Shown here in pieces: positions 10,973 through 22,131 of a stretch of DNA of 64,000 nucleotides. The notes beneath the pieces were generated by a model, which was not told where the DNA came from, searched no databases, and was given only the letters and a program-made list of their open reading frames with translations. A program made the translations under genes and the position numbers. This DNA is from Ilyonectria destructans. Lineage: Eukaryota > Ascomycota > Sordariomycetes > Hypocreales > Nectriaceae. The first letter of the stretch is position 1, and every line of letters begins with the position of its first letter. Location: assembly GCA_020740775.1 (NCBI GenBank), contig JAHEWK010000006.1, positions 1,364,001 through 1,428,000 on the forward strand, read 5' to 3'.

Positions 10973-12336
10973 ATGTTGCTCCACGGAGCTCTCATCTTCG
11001 TCCTCCTGGCCTTTGTCCAGCTGGCTCTTTGCGCCGAGGACTACTACAAGGTCGGTCTCCCTTCCCATTTCCCACGACTCTCCGTGGCATGAAACTGACA
11101 AGAGACAGATTCTTGGTGTCGATAAGAAGGCTTCAGACAAGGAATTAAAATCCGCATACCGCCAGCTCTCCAAGAAGTTCCACCCAGACAAGAACCCGTA
11201 TGCCCCTCTAAGACATCTCTCCAGCACCAACCTTGCCTTGCTAACTTTTCTTCCCCAGCGGCGATGACACTGCGCACGACAAGTTCGTCGAGGTCTCTGA
11301 AGCCTATGAGATCCTGAGCGACTCCGAAACCCGCCAGATCTACGACCGCCACGGCCACGAGGCCGTCAAGAAGCACAAGAACGGCGGCGGCGGCGGTGGC
11401 GGCGGCCATGATCCCTTTGACCTCTTCAGCCGCTTCTTCGGCGGCCACGGACACTTCGGCCGCGGCGGCGGTGAGCCCCGCGGCCACAACGTCGAGGTAC
11501 GGGTCGAGATCTCCCTCCGCGACTTCTACAACGGCGCCACGACCGAGTTCCAGTGGAACAAGCAGCACATCTGCGAGCACTGCGAGGGCACCGGCAGCGC
11601 CGACGGCCAGGTCGAGACGTGCAACACCTGCGGCGGCCGCGGCGTGCGCATCGTCAAGCAGCAGCTCGCGCCCGGCATGTTCCAGCAGATGCAGATGCGG
11701 TGCGACGCCTGCGGAGGCCGCGGCAAGACCATCAAGCACAAGTGCCCGCACTGCCAGGGCCAGCGCGTCGAGAAGAAACCCACCACCGTCACGCTCAAGA
11801 TCGAGCGCGGCGCGCCCCGCGACTCCCGCGTGGTGTACGAGAACGAGGCCGACGAGAGCCCCGACTGGGTCGCCGGCGACCTCATCGTGTCGCTGTCCGA
11901 GAAGGCCCCCAGCCTGGACGTGGACAACCCGGATAAGGTCGACGGCGTCTTCTTCCGCCGCAAGGGTGATGATCTATACTGGACCGAGGTGCTCTCCCTA
12001 CGGGAGGCCTGGATGGGCGACTGGACTCGCAACCTCACCCATCTCGACAACCACATCGTGCGCCTGGGCCGCGAGCGCGGCCACGTGATCCAGCCCGGCC
12101 ACGTCGAGATGGTGGCGGGCGAGGGCATGCCCAGGTGGCACGAGGACGGCGACAGCGTGTACCACACGCACGAGTTCGGCAACCTGTACGTCGAGTACCT
12201 GGTGGTCCTGCCCGACCAGATGGACAAGAAGATGGAGGGCGAGTTCTGGGGCGTGTGGCAGCAGTGGCGAGGCAAGCACGGCGTTGATCTACAAAAGGAC
12301 AGCGGACGAGCAGAGCAGGAGCATGATGAGTTATGA
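10973..12336 (+). CDS. scj1: ER-lumenal DnaJ (Hsp40) co-chaperone, Scj1 type, HDEL tail
   Basis: Hsp40 co-chaperone of the ER Hsp70 Kar2/BiP, acting in folding and ER-associated degradation. The exons 10973-11050, 11109-11197 and 11259-12336 give 414 residues; introns 11051-11108 and 11198-11258 are GT-AG. The order is: signal peptide [21 protein letters not shown] domain from EDYYKILGV with the HPD of KKFHPDKNP, a Gly-rich linker near residue 120, a zinc centre with four CxxCxGxG-like motifs ([32 protein letters not shown]), then the substrate-binding beta domains. The protein ends EQEHDEL, so the ER-retrieval signal HDEL is intact. Signal peptide, type I DnaJ layout and HDEL together make the location unambiguous. 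Confidence 0.95.
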
Positions 12337-12772
12337 TGAGGTGTGTTTGCCGGGGGTACGAAGCGTAGGGCGGGAGGTTGTACGAAATATCAGCGACCAA
12401 ATTAGACGAGCTATATGATTGTAGACCATTTCAACGTTATCAAGACTGACCAAGTCTTCTGTCCCTAGCATATATATTTATGAGAACAGTTCTTATCAGT
12501 CTGCAGCCACATCTCCTATTGACAAGTCACCTCACGCTCATGCCTTTAGACATGTTCACTTTCCAATAAAGAGCGCCTCTCATCGATCAAAACACATTTC
12601 CAAATTTCGTAAGAAAGAGATACATTTCATCATTTCTTCTATATCGGCCGTTATTTATAGGCAAAGTCGTAAGTTCGTATCGTAACTCGACCCCCGTCCA
12701 AAGAAACCAAATACCCATCCAACTGAACAAGTCCTCGTTAAATCACACAATAAAACCACAGTCATTAAATCG
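12337..12772. other. Convergent intergenic spacer
   Basis: Holds the 3' flanks of scj1 and the DUF3824 gene. It is AT-richer than the genes beside it. I saw no reading frame or RNA signal. Confidence 0.7.
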
Positions 12773-15700
12773 TCACCTCCGTCGTCTCCTGTCCTTCTTT
12801 CGCCTTCGCTCGTCATCATCAGAGTCGTCATCATGAGAATCCCTGTCCCTGACCTCGTTCCTGCCGTTATCCCTAATCGCAGCTTGTCTCCTCGGCCCCT
12901 CCAGGCTTCCGATTACATCTCCTAATACGCCTAGCCAGCTTTTCCTGCCCTCCAAAGCGCCTGATATACCACGTATCAGCCGCTCCACCATCTCGCCCTC
13001 TGTCCCGGCGACTTGCCATGCTCCACGGACATTTAAGCCTCCGCGATGTTGAGGGCGATACTCAAAGTCGCCCCTCCGACTAGTCCATCTGTGGTGGGTA
13101 GCAGATCGGCCGTCGAGTCGTTCGCCCTCCTGGTCGAACCGATCGGGCAGCATCTCAACTGTTCCATCCGAGCTCGAGTCATCGTCTCCATGCCGCCGTC
13201 TACGGCCACTGATAGAATCATCGGAGGACGAAGAAGAAGATGATGGCGAGGAGGACTGCCGACGACGCCGTCGTTGACGGAATGGCACTAGCCCGTGTTC
13301 TTTGTCCGAAGCCTCCTGTTCTACTCGTCGGCGTTCTTCTTCGACCGCCGCTGCCTCAGCTTGTTCACGGTGGTGCCTCTCCATTGTCATTTCACTCGTA
13401 GGCGACATGGGTATGAAGATCACGGACTTGGCGCTAGATGATCGTGCCTCGTCGGGGACTACGGCAGCTAGTTGGCTGTCAGTTTCTGGTTCTGTATCCC
13501 CAGAAGAAGCGACCAAAGTACGATGGAACGCACCCTCGTCTATCCCTCGCGAGCCGAAAAGGCTTTGGGGAGAGTGACTCACTTGATCAGGCAGGATTCG
13601 ACCGCCCGAGGGAGGATGCCCTGGGGGAGCAGGCGGGCCAGGCGGCGGAGGTGGCGGAGGTGGAAAGGTGCCCCCTGCCGGGGGTGGAGGATAGCCCGTG
13701 TAGTCTTGCGGGACATAGGGCTGGAAGTCACTCGGCGTGTTTTGATATGAAGGGAACCCAGCTCCTCCCTGTGCGGGAGTTGCGTCTGTGGGATAAGGCG
13801 GGTAGTAGGCGCCCCCCGAGGCCATCGGTGGCGATTGCGTGCGACGGTCATCAAAGGGTCGATCATCTCGAGACTCGGTGCCTAAGTCGGAGGGTTAGCC
13901 AGAGTCAGGGGGTTCCTCCAAGGTTCTCTTACGTCTCCCATTCTCCCGGGACTTGGACCTGTGGCTCCGGCTCCGGTCCCGATCTCCATCACGATCCCGA
14001 CCACGATCTCGCTCTCGCTCTCGCTCAATATCCCGCTCTTGACGGCGCTCTCGCGACCTCTGCTCCCTCTTCTCTCTATCCTTCTTATCCTTGTATTCCT
14101 TGATTCCGATGGCCGCAGCTCCAGCGGCCGCCATGTCTCGCAACCGGCTCTTGCTACGCTTCCTTTCATGGTTATCCGACCCTGAAGAGGATCGTGAGTC
14201 GTCACGATCACGTCTTCTACGTCGCCTGCGTCTTCTCTCTCCCGCTTCAGATTCGTAACCTCGCGACGCAGGGCGCGGCGGCTCGAGCGGGTCGTTGCCG
14301 TATTCAACTAAGCCTAGCTCAGGATCAGTGGCGCGCTCTGTACGGTTGGATCGGGCCATCGACCTGCTGCGGCTCCGGCTGCGCGAACCCCGCTGTCTGT
14401 AGTACTCATCGTCGCTGCTGCTGCTATAATCCTTCTCATTTTCCTTCTTCTTCTTGTGGTTCTTCCACACCTTGCTAGCCACGCCGGCGGCTGCAGCGGC
14501 CCCAGCAAGCTCCGCGCCGCGACGGAGCCGGGACTTGCTGCGGGAGCGGGAGCGAGAACGACTGCGAGATTCAGATCGCGACTTGGACTTGTTGCGGAAA
14601 TGCTTCACGAGGCCTGCAGTGGCAGCGGTACCCAGAGCTGCCTTGGCAGCAGTCGACAAACTACGGCGACGGCTGCTCTTGCTCTTGGTTGACTTGACGG
14701 ATCGTACAGATCGTACAGATCGCGAACGAGATCGAGAGTAACCGTCATCAGAGTAACCGCGACCCCGGCTGCGACCACGGTGCGCCTCCTCCTTTTCAAC
14801 CTTGTTTGACTGGTAGTACTTGGCAGCGCCAGCAGCAGCGAGAGCCACAGCAGCGATTCCAAGACCTTGCTTAAGTCGGGAGTGTCGATCGGGAGACTCG
14901 TCATCGTCATGCCATCGGTCCTCGTAGGCGCTGTGAGCCCTCCGGAGGGCCTCAGTACCGAGAGCACCGAGAGCAGCGCCCGCAATCACCTTTCGGCCTC
15001 GGTTCTCCGGAAGATCCCCGTATCCATCTCGGCGGCTATTGATCAAGGCCGTGATACCGGCGCCAGCAAGAGCGCCTTCTGCCAGGTGGCGCTTGTGATG
15101 GGGGCTCTCACTTCGCTCGCGACGGCGCACAACAGTGCGACGCACGTAGTAATCTTCATCGTCGCTATAGTGGTCATGATCGCGACGGCGGCGATCATAT
15201 CGCTCAACGGCATAGTCGCGACCACCACGGCCACCAACATCTCGTCTCTCGTGGCGATAGTAGTGTTCCTCCTCGTGTGGCTCTCTTCTGATGAGTTCGC
15301 GAGGCTGCTCCCTCTCTCGGATGACGACGACCCCAGGATCTCGGCGGGGAATAATGACGGGAGCGGGAGGGGCTGCCTCTTGGACGATGATCTGCTGTGG
15401 CTCTGGAGCGCGCTGGCGGATGATGACGGGGGCAGGCGCTGGCGGAGGGTCAACGGGGGTGTAGTACTCGGTCTCTTTGCGATAGCGCTCGACTTCGCAG
15501 CCCTCGCGGTCGTCGACGTGCTCCTCTACTCGCTTCTCGACGCGGTAGTCTCCGTTGTCGCGGCGTTCAATGCGCTTCTCGACCTTGACCTCATCTTCAA
15601 ATTGCGGAGCGTCAAAGCGAGAGCGCCGGTCCCAATCTTGCTCAACCCGCTCGACCTCCTTCGTCTCGTAGGTGGTGACTCTGGGACGGTCCGACGCGGG

Positions 15701-16111
15701 TGGTGGCGGCGGCGGCGGCGGCGGATAGAATTCGCGGGGTGACCTAACATCTCGTGGAGGGCCGGGGGGAGGCGGCGGCATCTCTCGACCGCGCTCAGGC
15801 TCGTAGAAGCGAGAGCGATCTCCGGCGTACGAGTCAAATTGAGGGCGATGGTCCGGGGCGTTGGAGCGACGGTCAGTCTCGAACAGGTCGCCGGAAGTGC
15901 GACCGTAGGTGGAGCCGCGAGAACGGCGGTCGTCGTCAACCTCGGTGACGATCCTCTCGGTGGTGGTGCGCCCGTACTGGCCGGGTCTGCTGGGGGTCAC
16001 CTTGTAGCGATGGACAGTGGCGGAACGGTAGTCCTCCTCGTCCGAAGAGCTGTCGCCGCGATCCCGCTCGTGCTCGCGATAAGTGCGGGTCTCTCTGTAG
16101 ACGTCACCCAT
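12773..16111 (-). CDS. DUF3824-type Arg/Ser-rich, Pro-rich protein
   Basis: Large fungal protein of unknown function. Exon 1 (16111-13933) and exon 2 (13881-12773) join to 1095 residues through a 51-bp phase-1 intron (GTAAGA...TTAG), reading RENGRR-TESRDDRPF. The N-terminal ~330 residues are charged and repetitive, with a PPPPPPPPP run and the IERRDNGDYRVEKRVEEH segment. Residues ~345-675 hold six Ala/Gly-rich hydrophobic segments separated by Arg/Ser linkers. The C-terminal part has a Tyr/Pro-rich stretch (SGGAYYPPYP, more poly-Pro), acidic and Ser tracts, and ends in a basic run. This matches the DUF3824 proteins of filamentous fungi as I know them. A GTGAGT at the DQVSHS codons looks like a donor, but no acceptor keeps the frame, so read-through is annotated. 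The function is not known. Confidence 0.85.
14090..15080 (-). repeat. Six Ala/Gly-rich segments within the DUF3824 protein
   Basis: Along the protein these read [82 protein letters not shown] and MAAAGAAAIGIKEY. Each is about 15-20 residues and is followed by a basic or RS-rich stretch. They resemble small-residue helices able to lie in or on a membrane. Confidence 0.7.
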
Positions 16112-18846
16112 GGCGGGGGAATGACGACAGAGGGGTTAACCGGGTTGGTGGAGTGTGCTCTTACAAAGTACAAGAAAAAAGGGAGCGCTGTTTGATGTTA
16201 TTTCGCGAGAAAAAATGATCAAAACGGGATCAAGTTTCAAGCGCACTGCGATGAGTGAGGGTGAGAGAGAATGTTGCAGGAGGGGAAAAGGGAAAAGGGA
16301 AAGGAAGAGAAACAAGGCGATGACGGAAGAGAAATGTCGTAGTGTTGGTCTGAATGCTCAGTCCAAGGTCCAGGATGGCTCGCCCAGGTCACCAGCCTGG
16401 GTCTTATGGCCGCTGGTGTGGGCGGGTGGGACTCACTGGACTCACTAGAGCACTACCGTAGAAAGAGAGGCACGCTAACTGGCGCTGACGGAGTGGTAGC
16501 GACGCGGGTGCAGCGGGCGGCGGCGGGGTGCAGACCGTACAGTACCTCACTAGCAACGGCAGGGCTTCACATCCAAAGCCATCATCATCCCTACGTAGCA
16601 ACGTTGGGGAATGGGGCGAAGAATGGGTCGAAGAATAGGTGACGAGAAAGCCCACTGTGGCTATGGCCTGTTAGCGGCAGCTCGTTGAAGCCAGCCCTGT
16701 GAGAGGCGAGACACCTGGGATACCGCTTCCGTGAATGAAATTCATAAACACAGAGTGATGCTGCCGCGCCGAGAGCTATTGGACAGTCTCCCCGCCGCAG
16801 CCTAACAGAGCCCCCCTGCAAGATGCAGCACGCAAACCTACACACGGCGTCTCTTGGGCTCTGGACAACCTCAAGCAGGGAAGCAGGCCACCAAACCCCA
16901 AGTACAGATACCCCGGCCCAGCCCTGTCCAGCCCCCGCGACGAGAAAAGGCAGCGGCGTTCTTCCAACTTCTGGAAACGCCCGGTCCACGTAATGCAAGG
17001 GAACACCCTGGCCCTCCAGCAGATGTTCCTCATCGGGAACTCGGGAGATTGCCTTGCGGGCCAAGGAACATCCCCCGAGCTTGAAGCTTGGACTGTCTAC
17101 GGAGAATGGGATGGCAGATGGGGATCTACACGCGTATCAATGCTGCTGCTCGGCCAGACCAGAGAGACCCGTGGGAATGTTGTTGTTGTTGTTTTTCAAA
17201 ACAAACGCAGTTTCTCATTTGTTCCAGATGAGGCCAGCGCAAATGCTCTCGATGAGGCCTTTGGGCTGCGAGGAGGCCGGCTGTTAGCCGCAGCCCAGCG
17301 CAAGTCCGAGCCCACTGTGGCTGATTCTCTTTTGTCTGCAAGTCAACGCACCCACGTTAGCCTGGATTTCTTTTTCAATCCAACTCTGGTCGACAGCGCG
17401 AGGGGGGCCCGGTGGGTGCCGGCGAACCAACGCGAGCTGCATGCAGGCCATGACGTTGTCCTGTACAGCAAATGTGAGTCAATGACCTCTGGAGTGGCAT
17501 CCATCATGTGGCGCCGGGGCGAAGCCGTCGGTCGCTCGGTCGCCTCGCTCCTTGGCCTGGGTGCTGTGGAACTCGCACCCGCAAGGGGTGTGCTTGGCAG
17601 CATGTAGCGAATGGCAGACGGCGAGGCAGAGAGAGACATGCAGCACACAGCCTGATGACGCCCCCCAGGCAGTCAAGCATGGCAGTCAAGTATGGCAGTC
17701 AAGTTTCACGAAGATGATGCTGGAGGGGGTCAGATCTGCCCACCTCGCACCTGACGATCCGATGTGCATTTCACTGTATTTCTCGGAAGTAATATCACCA
17801 ACTTCATCTCCTGTTTATTGCAGCGTTCAGGAACCGAACCTTGACCTTGTTAATTAGTTTCCGTCCCGTCACCATTGTCACTGATGCGTTGTCTTTGGTC
17901 TGGTCTTTGGTTTTCGGTCTTTGGTCCTTAGTCCTTATTTCCCTGTCCAAGGCCCAAGACAACATGACCCACCCCGCATCCAAAATGTCGTCATCGGTCT
18001 CCCAAAATCTTCACCCCTCCAAGTCTGTACCCTGGACTATCTTGAATCTTGCCTTGGCTCTTGTGCTTTGAATAAAAGTTACCGCGTTAGACAGCATAGA
18101 CCCGTAAATATAGTGAAACGGACCATGCATTTTATTATCAAACTCTCACGTTGCGCAAGTTTGGAGTATTCACGCTCAGTATCCTTTTCAATTTACGACT
18201 CGCCATTTGCGAGAGCGAGGTCGCGTCACAAGACGCATTTTTGCCGACGCCCACATGACGCCGGACCGCCCGAGCGATTCGTCCCTCACCCAACAAATCC
18301 AGTGCTGGTACAAACAGTAGCCGGGGTCTCGGATCCAAAAGGAACTTAGGGATGGCGTCGACTGATGAGGCTCAGTGTGCAACCTATCCACCACAGCATC
18401 CAATCACTGCTTGTATTTTCTTTGCCCTGTAAGCCATCGCCTTTAAACAAATGGTGGCTTTTACAGCCTCATGCACGGTACATATCTCAGGTCAGCCAAC
18501 AAGTTCAATGTAAATGTTCTCAGTTGTAGGCAGGCCATGACACGTAGTCGGCCTATCAATCCTGCCTCGTCAAGACATGTTGTTCTTTGGCCATGGTACT
18601 GCACAGCCGCCTCGGAATCAAATAAGGCATTGCAATTTGATCCAACAATTAGATTCAGCTTATTTCCCCGGATGACCCTACTACACCCTCGAAAGCAACA
18701 CTGTCGAAGGACAACGGCAACGCGACCTAATCGCATCGAATCCTTTCGTCTACTAGTCACTAGAGTAGCTAAACAATCATATACCCATCCTGCGACTATT
18801 TTCTGGCTCTTTAGATGATCCCGTATGTTGGAGTCTGGATACCGCT
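16112..18846. other. Intergenic region
   Basis: About 2.7 kb between the DUF3824 gene start and a HET relic. The first ~400 bp are purine-rich on the plus strand and probably contain the DUF3824 promoter and leader. Frames at 16591-17064, 16993-17607 and 17921-18349 overlap others on the opposite strand and show no family motif. No gene is called. Confidence 0.6.
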
Positions 18847-20327
18847 TACATCGAGAGCAACCTCTGCCATGAGGCGCTATCGTGTCTGAGGAGATCCCCT
18901 CGCTTGCCACCCCATCTCCGTTGATGGACAAACTACCAATGTTAAGACCAACTTAGGGACTGCTCTCAGGTGACTGCAACACCAGGATTGCAATCGACAT
19001 CTCAGGATGGATTCTCTCTGTATCAACAAGTCCGAGACTGTCGAGATATCGCATCAGGTCAAACTGATGAAGGAGATTTACTCCGACTGCTCACATAGAA
19101 TCCTCTAGCTTGGAGAATATTCCGATTTTACATATATGCCACGACCTCTCCAGAATACCTTGCCGAATCAGCAACTCCCAGTCCACGAGGTGGCAGGTCC
19201 TAATGGCACCGAAGCTACCCTCGCCGAGGAGGAAGCAACCAAGGTATTTAAGCTCGTAGAAATATTTGCGACCGGTGGTCATTTCAACCTCAAACAAGAA
19301 TCTGTGGACCACAGTAAACAAGAGGAACTTCGAGCGCTTGGGAGGCTTGCGGACCTCAGATGGTGGCAACACATTTGGACTGCGCAGGAATCAGTCCTCA
19401 TGCGAAACCCGATGGCATCAACCCTTGACAAATACTAGAGCTTTATTATTCTCAATTTGTTCCGCTCTCGACAAGAGCCAGAGGCACAAAGGATTTACTC
19501 TGATAGTTCTGGATGACACAATGTGTGCGAATTGCTCTCTTTTGGAGACAGGTACGTAATTCGCAATCCAGTCGCTGTTAGAGGCAGCCTACACATTATG
19601 TTAAGGATCACAGAGGTCCAAAGGTTTCTTGGTTTACCATCTTGGGGTCTAGACTGGTGTGCCGAGCAGGATGAATCAATTTTGGGACTTGATAGGGTAT
19701 GGCTCATGTTGTATCGATACAAAATGCAAGTGCTCGAGAGCTAGGCATGATAGGTGAATCGCCTATGCGGTCGGTGTTATATTTGCAGAGACTATTGGCT
19801 GACCAGATCTCCGAGGTTGGGAGCCGGCTTGACCCTTTGGGTGATGGCATTCTCAACGTAGCAGATCAATGGAGAGTTATTGTTAACAGGGTTTGTGAAG
19901 CCAACCACACTTATCCTACTAGAGTGACATATGAAGATCGCTTCTGGCGATTGATTATGACAGACATTCAATATGAACTTCAGAGTAAGAATACTGCAGC
20001 GAGCTGCTCCAACGATGAGGCAGAAAGCAGAAAGTCATGGAAGAGAGAGTACTTGCTTGACCCAAATTGGCCACTGTCTTCCCTAGCAAACGTCTCTTTG
20101 TTACCCAGAAAGGGTTGACAGGACTGGGGGCTAGAACATGAAGGTCGGAGATGCCGTCTACACCATGTTTGGAAGCCAGATGCCGTTCATATTGCGCTCA
20201 ACTGCGGTAGACTAGAGCCCGTTGCCGTCACGAATATGTTGTACATGCATATGTTTACGAGATCATGGACGGAGAGGTGGCCAAGGAGGGCCGTGAGCCT
20301 GAGTGGATAAGTCTCAAGCAGCCATGA
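18847..20327 (+). pseudogene. Decayed HET-domain (heterokaryon incompatibility) gene
   Basis: Relic of a non-self-recognition HET gene. In order on the plus strand: CHEALSC (18865), which fits the YEALSYxWG block; VDGQTTNVKTNLGTALR (18920); MDSLCINKSETVEISHQVKLM (19007), the WIDALCIN block with its Trp changed; LGEYSD (19109); RWWQHIWTAQESVL (~19360), which fits the WWxRxWTxQE block; LGLPSWGLDW (~19630); VTYEDRFWRLIM (~19927); RLFVTQKGLTGLG (20091); KVGDAVYTMFGSQMPFILR (20141); and HEYVVHAYVYEIMDGE (20229), ending at TGA 20325-20327. The frame is broken by TGA at 18971, TAG at 19106 and TAG near 19436, and by shifts near 18915, 19740, 20090 and 20135. The stop at 19106 sits where HET proteins carry the Trp of VWLGE. 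The original would have been about 480 residues. Confidence 0.85.
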
Positions 20328-20886
20328 TCTGGAGACGAGCTGATAGTGATCAACTGGGCGGGCCCCTTTGAGTCAACTGCAGCGGCCAGGTGTAAACCCG
20401 ACAGCTTAGATTGCGATGCTTCTCTAGTCGTGATATCCGACTGGCACTGCCCCCTTCCCCAGTTTAATACGAAATGAGCCGCCGGTTTGTAGCGGTTTGC
20501 TCAGCACAAGTAATCACCGCACCTCCTAGTAGGCACCTCGTATTCTCCTGAGACATAAATCCTTATGGCTCTTTTGAGGATATCCAAGTGGTATTCCGCT
20601 CAGTGGGTGTTTGTCTTAATACAGGGGGGTGGATGACAACAATAACCCACTCTGGTATGTCACGTATAATTTGAAACGGATTGTCTGATACCAATTGATC
20701 AACTCTGTATCTTTATTGTAACGCAAACGTGAATTCCCAGTGTTTTAACCCAAACTCCAATGAGGTGGCAAATGTATACAATCCCGAGCCCCAACTCCCT
20801 CCGTCTGGCTCACCCCGCCGCCTTTACGCAGCCCCATGCATCATGCATATGTATATCGTACTCAAACACAACCACCGACCAGACGA
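20328..20886. other. Intergenic gap
   Basis: Lies between the HET relic and the 3' end of the erv41 gene. Nothing recognisable was seen. Confidence 0.6.
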
Positions 20887-22131
20887 CTACTGCTCGCCAA
20901 AGTTCTTGCCAGTACCGATAACACCCACTCCACCACTGCTCTGTCGTCTCCGCTTGCCCGTGACGTCGGAGATCCAGTCGGTCAGCGTGAAGCCCCAGTG
21001 TCCGGCAACGAGGACGCCGCTTATGATGTTGATGATCTTGATCATGAAGGACAAGAAGCCGTCGCGGCTCTCGTTCACGGCCAGCAGGATGGGCTCGATG
21101 TCGTACTTGACGAAGATGCCAGGGATATAGTGGTCGTTGACCTCCTTGCTCTGCTCCGTCACGGCGTACTGGTTGGTGAAGATGGACTTGGAGCCGACGC
21201 TGTAGACGGTGGGCACGACGGAGAGGTAGTACTGGAACTTGTGGAAGTTGGTGGCTGCCAGGTTGACGGTGCGGTCGAGGGGGTTGACGAGCGAGGGGTA
21301 GAAGGGGCCATACGAGAGCTCGGAGATGATGTGGGAGAAGTTAAAGTCTAAGACGAGGTCAGTCAGGGTCGGATAGTCGCATGATCAGGACAGACTCACT
21401 GGTGTGGTCTAGATGCTCGCCGACTTCCATGTATCCGTGGCCTCTGGCCGTGATGTGGAAGTCGCCTTGCACCTTGTTCAGATCCAGGTTTCCGTAGACG
21501 CGGCAGCTATCAGCTCGCCCCTTGAAGCGAGGAGTCTTGGCCCACTTGGCCTTCTTCTTGCCGGCGCGGACAATGTCGTGGACGTGCTCCTCGCCGAAAC
21601 CCTCCTCATCATAGCCCAGGTTCTTCCAGCCGGCATTGGTGATGACGCGACCCTGGCTATCCCTTCCCAGCTTGTGCATCCCCTTGGCGTCAACCCACTG
21701 GGTCCAGGTGGTCGGGTCGCGTTGCAGGCGCTTAGCAGCCACGATTCGGTCGCCCGAGGCGTCCTGGACGTTGACGTGGACGTCGGAGCAGTGCATCTTG
21801 ACGACGATGTCGAGGTTGATCTGTAGTTCGTGGGACACACCCTTCTCGACGGCGAAGTTGTGGCTCTCAGTGCCGCGCCACCATCGCGACACCTCGCCCC
21901 AGATGAGGAGGAGCGAAATGATGGACATGGCGACGGTCCATTTGCCGCCGCCAGAGGTCCGCATCACATACTGCGGCTTCGATTTGGCTGGACGAGAGTC
22001 AGCGCACACGGGGACATCGGGAGCAGGATAGGGAACTTACGAAATGCATCGAAGGCGCTGACGACGGATGACCCCGTCTTGGGGGCAAACTTGTCCTCAC
22101 CGGCGGCGGGCTTCTCATCTCCGTTCATCAT
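20887..22131 (-). CDS. erv41: Erv41-type ER-Golgi cargo receptor subunit (ERGIC2)
   Basis: Membrane protein of COPII/COPI vesicles. With Erv46 it retrieves escaped ER residents from the early Golgi. The exons 22131-22041, 21987-21400 and 21347-20887 join to 379 residues, near the yeast length of about 350; introns 22040-21988 and 21399-21348 are GT-AG. The N-terminal short cytosolic part reads SSVVSAFDAFPKSKPQYV. It is followed by TM1 (KWTVAMSIISLLLIWGEV), a lumenal domain with the family pattern VNVQDASGDRIVAAKRL and HGYMEVGEHLDHTNFNFSH, then TM2 (SFMIKIINIISGVLVAG) and a short cytosolic tail. The two-TM layout with a large lumenal domain separates it from soluble candidates. Erv46 would be longer and Cys-rich, so Erv41 is preferred. 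Translation could equally begin at Met2, since two ATGs are adjacent. Confidence 0.93.

Noticed and set aside
11044..11751. 235-codon minus frame antisense to scj1 (also 11526-12275)
   Set aside because: Shadow of the strongly coding plus strand; Ala/Val/Leu-rich translation without a domain.
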